64,000 nt of DNA from NCBI RefSeq assembly GCF_024979295.1, contig NZ_JANLCJ010000002.1, forward strand, positions 62,001 through 126,000. The letters run 5' to 3'. The position numbers were made by a program, and so were the translations under genes. Positions 45,954-55,700 of the stretch are shown one piece after another (position 1 is the stretch's first letter; the number at the start of each line of letters is the position of its first letter). Below the pieces are notes generated by a model. It was given only the letters and a program-made list of their open reading frames with translations. It did no database searches and was not told where the DNA came from. Origin of the DNA: Herbiconiux daphne (GTDB lineage: Bacteria; Actinomycetota; Actinomycetes; Actinomycetales; Microbacteriaceae).

Positions 45954-47399
45954 ATGAGACGCGCGAAGATCGTCGCAACACTCGGGCCGGCAACGTCGAC
46001 CTATGAAACCATCCGGGCCATCATCGACGCGGGCGTCGACGTCGCCCGGATGAACCTCAGCCACGGCAGCTACGACGTGCACGAGGGCGTCTACCGCAAC
46101 GTGCGTCAGGCAGCGGATGACTCCGGCCGCGCCGTGGCCGTGCTGGTCGACCTGCAGGGCCCGAAGATCCGTCTCGGCAAATTCGAGAACGGCCCCTACG
46201 ACCTCGCCGAAGGTGACATCTTCAAGATCACCATCGAAGACATCATCGGCAACAAGGAGATCTCGTCGACGACTTTCAAGGGTCTGCCCGACGACGTGAA
46301 GCCGGGCGACCCCCTGCTGATCGACGACGGCAAGGTCACCCTGCGGGTGCTCGAGACCGACGGAACGGTCGTCACGACCCGGGTCGAGGTGCCGGGCGCG
46401 GTGTCGAACAACAAGGGCATCAACCTGCCCGGCGTCGCGGTGAACGTGCCGGCCATGAGCGAGAAGGACATCGCCGACCTGCGCTGGGGCCTGAAGCTCG
46501 GCGCCGACCTGATCGCCCTGTCGTTCGTGCGCGACGCCTCCGACGTGAAACTCGTGCAGGAGATCATGGCCGAGGAGGGTCGCCGCGTTCCCATCATCGC
46601 CAAGATCGAGAAGCCGCAGGCGGTCGACAATCTCGAAGAGATCATCGACGCCTTCGACGGCATCATGGTCGCCCGAGGCGACCTCGGTGTCGAGCTGCCG
46701 CTCGAGGCCGTGCCGATCGTGCAGAAGCGTGCCATCGAGCTCTCTCGCCGCATGGCCAAGCCCGTCATCGTGGCGACCCAGGTGCTCGAGTCGATGATCT
46801 CGTCGCCGCGACCCACGCGCGCCGAGGCATCCGACTGCGCCAACGCCGTGCTCGACGGCGCCGACGCGGTCATGCTCTCGGGCGAGACCAGCGTGGGGGA
46901 GTACCCCGTGATCACGGTGCAGACCATGGCGCGCATCATCGAGTCCACCGAGGAGCACGGCCTCGAGCGCATCCCCGCGCTCGGCACCAAGCCGCGCACC
47001 CAGGGCGGCGCCGTGACGCTGGCCGCGGCCGAGGTCGGCGACTTCGTGGGGGCCAAGTTCCTCTGCGTGTTCACCGAGTCGGGCGACTCGGTTCGCCGGA
47101 TGACGCGCTTGCGCTCCACGATCCCGATCCTCGGGTTCACCCCTCTTCCCGGCATCCGCAACCGCATGGCGCTCAGCTGGGGCGTGCAGTCCTACCTGGT
47201 CGCCCGCGTCACCCACACCGACGAGCTCATGGTGCAGGTCGACGACGTGCTGCTCGGGCTCGGCCGGGCACAGATCGGCGACAAGGTGATCGTGATCTCG
47301 GGTTCCCCTCCCGGAATCTCGGGCACCACCAACGACATGCGTGTGCACATCATCGGTTCGGCGCACAACCCGCTGAAGCCGGAGACGTTCGACAACTGA
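45954..47399 (+). CDS. pyk: Pyruvate kinase
   Basis: This 481-residue enzyme converts phosphoenolpyruvate and ADP to pyruvate and ATP in glycolysis. MRRAKIVATLGPATSTYETI opens the protein, followed by RMNLSHGSYD and VDLQGPKIRLG. The signature IIAKIEKPQAVDNLEEII carries the catalytic Lys, MVARGDLGVELP the metal ligands, and VIVATQVLESMISSPRPTRA the active-site Thr. The ribosome-binding site is poor: GGAG lies 12 nt before the ATG. The (CAC)12 repeat lies just upstream. Confidence 0.98.
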   Translation: MRRAKIVATLGPATSTYETIRAIIDAGVDVARMNLSHGSYDVHEGVYRNVRQAADDSGRAVAVLVDLQGPKIRLGKFENGPYDLAEGDIFKITIEDIIGNKEISSTTFKGLPDDVKPGDPLLIDDGKVTLRVLETDGTVVTTRVEVPGAVSNNKGINLPGVAVNVPAMSEKDIADLRWGLKLGADLIALSFVRDASDVKLVQEIMAEEGRRVPIIAKIEKPQAVDNLEEIIDAFDGIMVARGDLGVELPLEAVPIVQKRAIELSRRMAKPVIVATQVLESMISSPRPTRAEASDCANAVLDGADAVMLSGETSVGEYPVITVQTMARIIESTEEHGLERIPALGTKPRTQGGAVTLAAAEVGDFVGAKFLCVFTESGDSVRRMTRLRSTIPILGFTPLPGIRNRMALSWGVQSYLVARVTHTDELMVQVDDVLLGLGRAQIGDKVIVISGSPPGISGTTNDMRVHIIGSAHNPLKPETFDN

Positions 47400-47422
47400 G
47401 CGCGCGCGGGTAGCTCAGGTTT

Positions 47423-47466
47423 CGGCCAGTATTCGATCAGGCTTTGATCGGGTGCTGGCCGATTTC
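47423..47466 (+). terminator. Interrupted-stem terminator after pyk
   Basis: An outer stem CGGCCAG (47423-47429) / CTGGCCG (47455-47461) encloses an inner stem CGATCA (47434-47439) / TGATCG (47445-47450). ATTTCC follows. It begins 23 nt after the pyk stop. Confidence 0.6.
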
Positions 47467-47561
47467 CGTCAGGACGGCCGGGTCGGGTGCTAATTTTTCG
47501 ATGCTCCCAGCACCTCGTTCAGACCCGAACGATTCAGACCCGATCCTGAAGGTACCCGCTC

Positions 47562-48326
47562 ATGTCCAAGCGTCTCGTTCTGCGCTCGCTCAGCGCCACG
47601 GCCGTCGTCGCGACCGCCGTCGCCCTCTCCGGCTGCTCCACGATCATGCCGTTGTTCGGCATCCAGCCCACCCCGGCGGGCCGGCCGTCGACGACCACCA
47701 CGGAAGCCGATGCGGCGGCCGCCGACCAGGCTCTGCAGTTCGCCTCGGTCTTCACCGACATGGGCTCGGTGCACCCCACCGTCGACATCACCGATCAGCT
47801 GCAGCTGAAGCTCGACGTGTGGACCGAGCAGAAGACGCACGACTGGACCCCGATGGCCGACAAGCGCTTCTCGTTCGTCATCGGCGTCTACGACAACCGC
47901 GTGCCCGCCGAGGCGTCGTTCGACCAGAAGCGGCGCGTCTTCATGTCGAACCTCACCGTCACGGCGAAGACGACGACCACCTCGGGCACGGTCGAGACGC
48001 CCTACCTGCTCAACACCGACCCGCTGAAGGTCACGCTCGACCCCGAGGCGATCCGCTCGGAGCAGGGGCTCGGCCTGCTGATCACGTCGCCGAAGGGCGG
48101 CTTCCAGCTCGAGTCGCAGCAGATCGGCGTGCTGGCCGACGACACCGAGGGCGTGATGCTCGACTTCGCGATGCAGATCTCGTTCGAGACCAGCCCGCTG
48201 TCGAACACCTACACGACCCAGGTGGTGCACCAGTACGTTCCGGTGGCGATCTTCTCGGAGATCGCGGCATCCGCGACCCCGACGCCCACCCCGACGCTGA
48301 CGCCGACCCCGATTCCGCAGGGCTGA
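47562..48326 (+). CDS. Hypothetical lipoprotein
   Basis: This 254-residue protein has a lipoprotein signal peptide: basic N-region MSKRLVLR, a hydrophobic stretch and the lipobox ALSGC with the lipidated Cys at residue 25. The mature part (about 190 residues) is mostly predicted beta-strand and soluble, with no family recognised. The C-terminus is a Thr/Pro run (TPTPTPTLTPTPIPQ), typical of wall-spanning or disordered tails. It would be processed by Lgt (38631) and sit on the outer face of the membrane. GAAGG lies 9 nt before the ATG, and a TAATTT hexamer at 47491 is a candidate -10. Confidence 0.8.
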   Translation: MSKRLVLRSLSATAVVATAVALSGCSTIMPLFGIQPTPAGRPSTTTTEADAAAADQALQFASVFTDMGSVHPTVDITDQLQLKLDVWTEQKTHDWTPMADKRFSFVIGVYDNRVPAEASFDQKRRVFMSNLTVTAKTTTTSGTVETPYLLNTDPLKVTLDPEAIRSEQGLGLLITSPKGGFQLESQQIGVLADDTEGVMLDFAMQISFETSPLSNTYTTQVVHQYVPVAIFSEIAASATPTPTPTLTPTPIPQG

Positions 48327-48343
48327 CAGCCGATCACCCGTCG

Positions 48344-48426
48344 TACCGGTGGTGGGACTCGAACCCACATGCCCTCACGGACAACGCATTTTGAGTGCGT
48401 CGCGTCTGCCATTCCGCCACACCGGC
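48344..48426 (-). tRNA. tRNA-Leu (anticodon CAA)
   Basis: The minus strand reads GCCGGTGTGGCGGAATGGCA at the 5' end. The anticodon arm is ACGCA-CTCAAAA-TGCGT with anticodon CAA, which reads UUG. A long variable arm follows, as in class II tRNAs, then the T arm GTGGG-TTCGAGT-CCCAC and the acceptor end CACCGGTA. The 3' CCA is not encoded. The first acceptor pair is G-U. Confidence 0.95.
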
Positions 48427-48453
48427 CTGCTACGACCGAGGTCAAGAATACCG

Positions 48454-48459
48454 TAGGGT
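48454..48459 (+). promoter_or_regulatory. -10 box implying leaderless mRNA for pdtaR
   Basis: TAGGGT lies 6 nt before the GTG start at 48466, with TACGAC 17 nt upstream as a possible -35. The divergent tRNA-Leu promoter (TATTCT on the minus strand, 48450-48445) overlaps this region. Confidence 0.6.
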
Positions 48460-48465
48460 TGAAAT

Positions 48466-49074
48466 GTGACTGACCAAGAACCGACGACAGCAGCGCCCCG
48501 CCGTGTAGTGGTGGCGGAAGACGAATCCCTGATCCGCCTCGACATCGTCGAGATCCTGCGTGACAACGGGTTCGATGTCGTGGGCGAGGCCGGAGACGGC
48601 GAGACCGCGGTCGCCCTGGCGACGGAGCTGCGGCCCGACCTGGTCATCATGGATGTCAAGATGCCCCAGCTCGACGGCATCTCGGCCGCGGAGCGCCTGT
48701 CGAAAGACCACATCGCCCCCGTGGTGCTGCTCACCGCCTTCAGCCAGAAGGAGCTCGTCGAACGAGCCACAGAGGCCGGCGCACTCGCCTATGTCGTGAA
48801 GCCGTTCACGCCCAACGACCTGCTGCCCGCGATCGAGATCGCCCTCTCGCGCTACGCCCAGATCATCACGCTCGAGTCCGAGGTCGCCGACCTGGTCGAG
48901 CGCTTCGAGACCCGCAAGCTCGTCGACCGCGCCAAGGGTCTGCTGAACGAGAAGATGGGGCTCACCGAGCCCGAGGCGTTCCGCTGGATCCAGAAGGCGT
49001 CGATGGACCGCCGGCTCACCATGCACGACGTCGCCCAGGCGATCATCGAGCAGCTGAGCCCGAAGAAGAGCTGA
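48466..49074 (+). CDS. pdtaR: ANTAR-domain response regulator (PdtaR type)
   Basis: This 202-residue protein is a phospho-regulated RNA-binding antiterminator. The receiver domain (about 11-125) has the acidic pocket AEDES, the phospho-acceptor Asp63 in LVIMDVKMPQLDG, Thr90 and Lys112 in YVVKPF. The ANTAR domain (about 135-196) has TRKLVDRAKGLLNEKMGLTE and EAFRWIQKASMDRRLTMHDV. In Mycobacterium the orthologue (Rv1626) answers to the histidine kinase PdtaS and lies near polA, as here. The kinase gene is not in this window. Confidence 0.93.
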   Translation: MTDQEPTTAAPRRVVVAEDESLIRLDIVEILRDNGFDVVGEAGDGETAVALATELRPDLVIMDVKMPQLDGISAAERLSKDHIAPVVLLTAFSQKELVERATEAGALAYVVKPFTPNDLLPAIEIALSRYAQIITLESEVADLVERFETRKLVDRAKGLLNEKMGLTEPEAFRWIQKASMDRRLTMHDVAQAIIEQLSPKKS

Positions 49075-49083
49075 CCCGGCTCG

Positions 49084-49548
49084 TCATCGCGGCTCGAAGA
49101 CCTGGCCCTCGGGCCGGTCTTTGATGAAGTTGGTCATGCGCACCGTCGACAGCCGGCGGCCCTGCTCGTCGCTGATGGCGATCTCGTGCGTCACCAGTGT
49201 GCGGCCGAGGCTGATGGCGGTGCAGACTCCCGTGACCCAGCCCTCGGTGGCGGAGCGGGAGTGGCTGGCGTTGATCTCGATGCCGACCGCCACCTTCGTC
49301 GGGCCCGCGTGCAGGTTGGCCGCGGTGGAACCGAGGCTCTCGGCGAGCACCACGTAGGCGCCGCCGTGCACCAGGCCGAGCGGTTGCGTGTTGCCTTCGA
49401 CCGGCATCCGGGCCACCGATCGCTCGGGCGTGAGCTCGAGGAATTCGATGCCCATGCGCTCGGCGAGGGCGCCGATGCCGCGATAGCCGAAGACCTCCAT
49501 CACGTCGAGGGGAAGAGGCTCTTCAGAGGGCGATTCGGTCTGCGTCAT
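49084..49548 (-). CDS. Hotdog-fold thioesterase (PaaI-like)
   Basis: This 154-residue acyl-CoA thioesterase-like protein has the family motif NTQPLGLVHGGAYVVLAESL with the HGG turn, followed by VGIEINASHSRSATEGWVTG and EIAISDEQGRRLSTVRMTNF. The substrate is not evident; PaaI and EntH-like members hydrolyse aromatic acyl thioesters. It converges on pdtaR 9 nt from its stop and diverges from polA. A thioesterase in this same location between pdtaR and polA occurs in Mycobacterium. Confidence 0.88.
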   Translation of the reverse strand: MTQTESPSEEPLPLDVMEVFGYRGIGALAERMGIEFLELTPERSVARMPVEGNTQPLGLVHGGAYVVLAESLGSTAANLHAGPTKVAVGIEINASHSRSATEGWVTGVCTAISLGRTLVTHEIAISDEQGRRLSTVRMTNFIKDRPEGQVFEPR

Positions 49549-49622
49549 CGATCGGTGTTCCTGATCTCGTCGTTCTGCGCACGGCCCTGAAAGGCGGCGG
49601 AGAGCGTGTCGGAGGCCCTGTG

Positions 49623-49628
49623 TAGGCT
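49623..49628 (+). promoter_or_regulatory. -10 box implying leaderless mRNA for polA
   Basis: TAGGCT lies 6 nt before the polA GTG at 49635. No Shine-Dalgarno sequence is present in the gap. Confidence 0.55.
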
Positions 49629-49634
49629 TGCCGT

Positions 49635-52352
49635 GTGCCGGACAAAGAACAGCCTACCCTTCTCATCATCGACGGACACTCGCTCGCATTCCGGGCCTTC
49701 TACGCCCTGCCGGTCGACAGTTTCTCCACCCGCGACGGGCAGCACACCAATGCCATCCACGGCTTCATCGCGATGATGATCAACCTGCTGAAGGCCGAGA
49801 ACCCCACGCACCTGGCGGTGGCCTTCGATGTCTCGCGCTCGTCGTTCCGCACGCGTGAATACCCCGACTACAAGGGCACCCGTGGCGAGACGCCGCCGGA
49901 GTTCGTGGGGCAGGTGCCGTTGCTGCAGGAGGCCCTGCACGCTCTCGGCATCATCACCATCGAGAAAGAAGACTTCGAGGCCGACGACATCCTCGCCACC
50001 CTCGCCCTGCAGGGCACCGAGCAGGGCTACCGCGTGCTCGTGGTGTCGGGCGACCGAGACGCCATCCAGCTCGTCAACGACAAGGTCACACTGCTCTACC
50101 CCTCGCGGCAGGGCGTCTCCGACCTCACCCGTTACGACGTCGAGAAGGTCTTCGACCGCTACGGCATCCGGCCCGAGCAATACCCCGAGATCGCGGCCCT
50201 GGTGGGCGAGACGAGCGACAACCTGCCCGGCATCCCGAAGGTCGGCGAGAAGACCGCGGTCAAGTGGCTCAACCAGTTCGGCTCGCTCGACGCCATCCTC
50301 GAGCACCGCGACGAGATTCCGGGCGTCGTGGGCAACAACCTGCGCGAATACGCCGACAACGCCATCCGCAACCGCAAGCTCAACCGGTTGCTCACCGACG
50401 TCGATCTGCCGGTCGGGCCCGCCGACCTCGCGCGGCAGCCGGTCGACGAGCAGCAGATGCGCGACGTGTTCGCGCGGCTGGAGTTCCGCACGCTGCTCGA
50501 TCGCATCCTCAAGCTCGAGGGCATCGCCGGCGATTCCGAGGTCGGCCTCGCCGCCGCGGCCGAAGCAGCCGCGAAGGCCGAGAACGCCCCGACCCCGGTC
50601 ACGCTGCTCGACGACGAGCTCGCGGCCTGGCTGAGCCGGCATTCCGAGACGCCCGAGGCCGTGGCATCCGACACCCCGGCGAGCCTCGTCGCGGGAGCGA
50701 TCGCCGTGCACATCGAGACGGTCGACGGCTACCCGATCGCCATCGGGCTGGGCACCGCCCACGAGACCGTCTACCTGCCGTGGACGGCAGACGACCCGGC
50801 CTACGCACCCCTCGTGGCCTGGCTCGCCGGCCCGAGTCCGAAGATCTTCTTCGACGCCAAGCGCCAGATCAAGACGTTGCGCTCGGCCGGGCTCGAGGTC
50901 GCCGGTCTCGCCTTCGACCCGGTGATCGCCGCCTGGTTGCTGAAGCCCGACTCGAGCACCGACCGCTCGCTGGCCCAGCTCGTCGACCGGCACCTGCTCG
51001 AGACGCTGCCGACGCCCGATCCCAATCAGTTGGTGCCCGACACCGACACCGTCGTGGGCCCGGCCGGCGAGGCCTGGTATGTCTGGCGGGTGGCTCAGGC
51101 GCTCTCCGCCCTGCTCGACGACCGCACCCGCCGGGTGCTGACCGAGATCGAGATGCCCACCCTCATGGTGCTGGCGCAGATGGAGATGACGGGCGTCACC
51201 GTCAGCCACCCCGAACTGGCCGAGCTGTCGACCGAGCTCGGCGACACCGCCGCGCAGATCGCCTCTGAAGCCTTCGGCATCATCGGCCGCGAGATCAACC
51301 TCGGTTCGCCGAAGCAGATTCAAGAGGTGCTGTTCGACCAGCTCGACATGCCGAAGACGCGCGCCACGAAGACGGGCTACTCCACGGATGCCGGGGCTCT
51401 CGCCGATCTTCAGGCCTCGAATCCCCATCCCTTCCTCGGTCTGCTGCTCGCCCACCGTGACGCCACGAAGCTGCGCCAGATCATCGAGAGCGTCGACAAG
51501 GCGATCGCCTCCGACAACCGGGTGCACACCACCTACGTGCAGACGGGGTCGAGCACGGGCCGCATCTCGTCGACCGATCCCAACCTGCAGAACATTCCCG
51601 TGCGCACCGAAGAGAGCCGGCGCATCCGTCAGGCCTTCCAGGTGGGCGAGGGCTTCGAATCGCTGCTCACGGCCGACTACTCGCAGATCGAGATGCGCAT
51701 CATGGCGCACCTGTCGCGCGATGCCGGCCTGATCGACGCCTTCCACTCCGGCGAAGACCTGCACCGGTTCGTCGGCTCGCGCATCTTCTCGGTGGAGCCC
51801 GAAGACGTCACGCCCAACATGCGCACGAAGGTCAAGGCCATGTCGTACGGACTGGCCTACGGGCTGTCGGCCTTCGGGCTGTCGAAGCAGCTGCGCATCG
51901 AGACCGCCGAGGCCAAGCAGCTGATGACCGACTACTTCGAGCGTTTCGGCGGCGTGCGCGACTACCTGCGCAATGTCGTCGTGCAGGCCAAGGTCGACGG
52001 CTACACCGAGACCATCTTCGGCCGCCGCCGCCCCTTCGCGAACCTCAACAGCAACAATCGCGTGCTGCGCGACAACGACGAGCGCGCCGCCCTCAACGCC
52101 CCCATCCAGGGCAGTGCGGCCGACATCATCAAGATCGCCATGATCAACATCGCCGCCGATCTCGATGCCCAGCAGCTCGCCTCGAAGATGCTGCTGCAGG
52201 TTCACGACGAGCTCGTCTTCGACGTCGCGCCGGGAGAGTGGGACGCCCTGTCCGCCATCGTGACCGCCCGCATGTCGACCGCGGCCGACCTCTCGGTTCC
52301 GCTCGAGGTGCAGGTGGGCCGCGGGCAGAACTGGAACGACGCGGCGCACTGA
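49635..52352 (+). CDS. polA: DNA polymerase I
   Basis: This 905-residue enzyme removes RNA primers and fills gaps. The N-terminal 5' nuclease domain (about 1-295) has LLIIDGHSLAFRAFYALP, YKGTRGETPPEF and VVSGDRDAIQLV. The middle domain (about 340-500) has lost the proofreading acidic residues: the usual DxE motif reads AVHIETVDG, and the exo II position is FFDAKRQIK, so 3'-5' exonuclease is probably inactive, as in mycobacteria. The polymerase domain has TADYSQIEMRIMAHLSRD (motif A), RTKVKAMSYGLAYG (motif B) and LQVHDELVFDV (motif C). Confidence 0.98.
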   Translation: MPDKEQPTLLIIDGHSLAFRAFYALPVDSFSTRDGQHTNAIHGFIAMMINLLKAENPTHLAVAFDVSRSSFRTREYPDYKGTRGETPPEFVGQVPLLQEALHALGIITIEKEDFEADDILATLALQGTEQGYRVLVVSGDRDAIQLVNDKVTLLYPSRQGVSDLTRYDVEKVFDRYGIRPEQYPEIAALVGETSDNLPGIPKVGEKTAVKWLNQFGSLDAILEHRDEIPGVVGNNLREYADNAIRNRKLNRLLTDVDLPVGPADLARQPVDEQQMRDVFARLEFRTLLDRILKLEGIAGDSEVGLAAAAEAAAKAENAPTPVTLLDDELAAWLSRHSETPEAVASDTPASLVAGAIAVHIETVDGYPIAIGLGTAHETVYLPWTADDPAYAPLVAWLAGPSPKIFFDAKRQIKTLRSAGLEVAGLAFDPVIAAWLLKPDSSTDRSLAQLVDRHLLETLPTPDPNQLVPDTDTVVGPAGEAWYVWRVAQALSALLDDRTRRVLTEIEMPTLMVLAQMEMTGVTVSHPELAELSTELGDTAAQIASEAFGIIGREINLGSPKQIQEVLFDQLDMPKTRATKTGYSTDAGALADLQASNPHPFLGLLLAHRDATKLRQIIESVDKAIASDNRVHTTYVQTGSSTGRISSTDPNLQNIPVRTEESRRIRQAFQVGEGFESLLTADYSQIEMRIMAHLSRDAGLIDAFHSGEDLHRFVGSRIFSVEPEDVTPNMRTKVKAMSYGLAYGLSAFGLSKQLRIETAEAKQLMTDYFERFGGVRDYLRNVVVQAKVDGYTETIFGRRRPFANLNSNNRVLRDNDERAALNAPIQGSAADIIKIAMINIAADLDAQQLASKMLLQVHDELVFDVAPGEWDALSAIVTARMSTAADLSVPLEVQVGRGQNWNDAAH

Positions 52353-52361
52353 GTTGCTGCC

Positions 52362-52390
52362 GTGGGGGCCGTGCTTCGCGCGGCCTCCAC
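52362..52390 (+). terminator. Strong hairpin after polA
   Basis: GTGGGGGCCG (52362-52371) pairs with CGGCCTCCAC (52381-52390), with one G-U pair, around a TGCTTCGCG loop that can pair further. It begins 9 nt after the polA stop. There is no T-tract. Confidence 0.55.
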
Positions 52391-52415
52391 GGGCGCCGCC
52401 GGTCCCCGCCCGGCG

Positions 52416-52745
52416 TCGCGCGACATGTGCCGACGCGGTCGCTGGCGCGGCCACGCCGACACCCTGGGTCGTCGAGCACGGCCTGTTGCGTTCGTGCGCC
52501 GTCCCTCCAGGTCGCGCGACATGACCGCGAGCCGCCCGAGGCGCGGCCACGCAAACACCTCGGATCGAGGAGCGCGGCCTGATGCGTTCGTGCGACGGTC
52601 TCGCCAGACGTCGCACATGTGCTCGAGCGGTCGCTGGCGCGGACACGCCGACACCCGGGGTCGTCACGGCGGCCTGGTGCGGTCGTCGCCGATCTCGGCG
52701 GGTGCGGCGGCGGGTGCCGACGCGGTCGCGCCGTCAGTGGGCCTG
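52416..52745. repeat. Degenerate 96-bp tandem repeat between polA and dnaE2
   Basis: Three consecutive 96-bp units start at 52416, 52512 and 52608, with a partial fourth near 52703. Shared blocks are TCGCGCGACATG at the start of units 1 and 2 (TCGCACATG in unit 3), GCGCGGCCACGC, and CGGCCTGnTGCGTTCGTGCG. Units 1 and 4 share GTGCCGACGCGGTCGC. All three spacings are exact multiples of three. The array fills most of the 408-bp gap between the convergent genes polA and dnaE2. No accepted gene covers it, and several open frames cross it on both strands. Confidence 0.85.
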
Positions 52746-52760
52746 TGGTGGTGGCGGCGC

Positions 52761-55700
52761 TCACTGGAAGTCTCGGGAGCGGGTCTTGGCGCTCAGCACG
52801 AGCGGTTCGAAGCGGTCGGCCACGAGGTTGGTGACCCCCTCCGCGGAGCGTTCGAGCAGACCCCGCACGATCATGGCGGGGGAGTCGCGGGCGATGCGGC
52901 GATAGCGTTTCCAGACGCCGACGCCGCAGATGATATTGAGGATGCCCGTCTCGTCTTCGATGTTCATGAAGGTGATGCCGCTCGCGGTCGCCGGGCGTTG
53001 CCGGTGGGTGACCACCCCGCCGACTTCGATGCGGCGACCGGTCTCGGCGGCGACCAGGTCGGCGATCGACAGCGCCCCGCGCATCCGGAGTTCGTCGCGC
53101 ACATGATGCAGCGGGTGATCGTCGGGCGAGATGCCGGTGGCCCAGAGGTCGTAGACCACCTGTTCTTCGGCCGAGAGCATCGGAAGCAGCGGCGGTTGCA
53201 CCGACACGAAAGTGCCGGGAAGGTATTCCGCCCGGTCTTGGGAGGCATTGCCGGCCTCCCACAGCGCTTCGCGTTTGGTGAGGCCGAGTGATTCGAAGGC
53301 ACCCGCGGTGGCGAGCGCCTCGAGCTGGGCGGTGGTGAGGCTCACGCGGCGGGAGACGTCAGCCATGCTGAGGTAGGGGCCGCCGCGCTCCCGCTCGTCG
53401 ACGATGCGCTCGGCCAGGCCCTTTCCGATCGAGGTGACCTCGGCCAGCCCCAGCCGAACGGCGAGCCGGCCGTCGCGCCGGTGCTCGGCCGTGCGGTCGG
53501 GAGCCTGGCGGTCGAAGGTGTTCTCGACCAGTGGTGGCTCGTCGAGGCAGCTGTCGAGCCCGGTCTCGGCGACCTGCTCGTCGCCGGTTGCGGCGAGCAG
53601 CAGGGGTTCGAGGCCTGCGTCGACCCCCGAGCGCTGGATGTCGGGCCGCCGCACCTCCACCCCGTGCCGTCGGGCATCGGCCGTCAGCGTCTGCGGGGAG
53701 TAGAACCCCATCGGCTGCGCCCGCAGCAGGGCGGCGAGGAAGGCGGCGGGGTAGTGCAGCTTGAACCACGAGCTGGCATAGACCAGCAGAGCGAAGCTCG
53801 TGGAGTGGCTCTCGGCGAAACCGAAGTTCGCGAACGACTCGATGCGCATGTAGATGCCGTCGGCGAGCTCGCCGACGATGCCGTTCTCGGCCATGCCGAC
53901 ATAGAGCTTGTCTTTCAGCGACGAGATCTTCTCCAGACCGCGTTTGGAGCCCATCGCCCGGCGCAGCAGATCGGCGTCGTCGGCCGAGCATCCGCCCACG
54001 GCCATGGCCATCTGCATCAGCTGCTCCTGGAACAGCGGCACCCCGAGGGTGCGCTCGAGCACGGGCTTGAGCTTCGGGTGCATATAGGTGACCTCTTCGA
54101 GGCCGAGCTTGCGCCGGATGTAGGGATGCACGGCACCGCCCTGGATGGGGCCCGGGCGGATGAGGGCGATCTCGACAACCAGATCGTAGAACCGGCGGGG
54201 CTGCAGCCGAGGCAGTGTGCCCATCTGCGCCCGGCTCTCCACCTGGAAGACGCCGATCGAGTCGGCCCGGCAGAGCATGTCGTAGACGCCCTGCTCTTCT
54301 TTGGGGATGTTGTCGAGAGTCCAGCGCGTGCCCGTGTTCTGTGCCACCAGCTCCATGGTCTGACTGAGCGCCGTGAGCATGCCGAGGCCGAGCAGATCGA
54401 ACTTCACGAGCCCCATCCAGGCGCAGTCGTCTTTGTCCCACTGCAAGACGGTGCGGTCGTCCATCCGGGCGTTCTCGATCGGGCAGACTTCACCGACGGG
54501 GCGGTCGGTGAGCACCATGCCACCGGAGTGGATGCCCAGGTGGCGGGGGAACTTGAGCACCTCGGTGGCGAGGGCGATCACCTCGGCAGGGATGTCGTGA
54601 TCGTCGGTCTCGACCGCCGGCCCCCAGCGCTCGATCTGCTTCGACCAGGCGTCTTGCTGCCCCGGGCTGTGCCCGAGCGCCTTCGCCATGTCTCGCACCG
54701 CGAACTTCGGCCGGTATTGGATGACGTTGGCCACCTGGGCGGCGTTGCGGCGCCCGTATTTGGCATAGACGTATTGGATGACCTCCTCACGGCGATCGGA
54801 GTCGAAGTCGACGTCGATGTCGGGCTCTTCTTCGCGCATGCTGGAGAGGAAGCGCTCGAACGGCAGCTCGCGAGCGATGGCGTCGACGGCGGTGATGTCG
54901 AGCAGGTAGCAGACCGCCGAGTTCGCGGCGGAACCCCGGCCCTGACAGAGGATGCCGCGGCTGCGCGCCTCGCGCACGATGTCGTAGACGATGAGGAAGT
55001 AGCCGGGGAAGTCTTTCATCTCGATCACGCCGAGCTCTTTCTCGATGCGCGCCCAGTCGTCGGCACTCGCGTGCGGATATTTTCTCGGCACCGCGTCGAG
55101 CACCAGGTGCCGCAGCCACGACATCGGCGTGTGCCCCTCAGGCACCTCCTGCTTCGGCAGCTTCGGCTTGGCCATGCGCAGCTGGAACGACAGATCGGCC
55201 GCCACCTCGACCGTGCGTTCCACGGCGCCCGGGTAGCGGGAGAACCGCTGTGCCATCTCGGCGCCGGACCGCAGGTGCGCGGTCGGCGAGGCCGGCAGCC
55301 AGCCATCGAGCTCGTCGAGACTGCGCCGGGCGCGCACGGCGGAGAGCGCCTGCGAGAGACGGTGCTGAGCGGGAGTGGCGTAGTGCACGTTGCCGGTCGC
55401 CACGACTCCGAGCCGACGACGCTCGGCGATCGTGAACAGGGCGTCGTTCGCCGCGCTGTCGAGTGGATCGCCGCGATCGAAGAGTTCGACGAGCACATTG
55501 TCGCGGCCGAACAGCGCCACCAGCCGATCGACCTCGTGCTCTGCCGCCTCGGCACCCTCGAAGGCGAGGGCCTGCCGCACCGGACCTTTGCGGCATCCGG
55601 TCAGCACCGTGAAATGCCCCTCGCTCTGCCCCGCCAGCTCGTCGAGGTCGTAAAGAGGGCGGCCTTTCTCGGCGCGGGGGGCGAGCTGAGCCGAGGTGAT

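Noticed and set aside
52202..52654. Minus-strand ORFs across the 96-bp repeats as real genes
   Set aside because: They run into the antisense strand of polA, use no recognisable start signal, and several frames are equally open, so a gene cannot be chosen.
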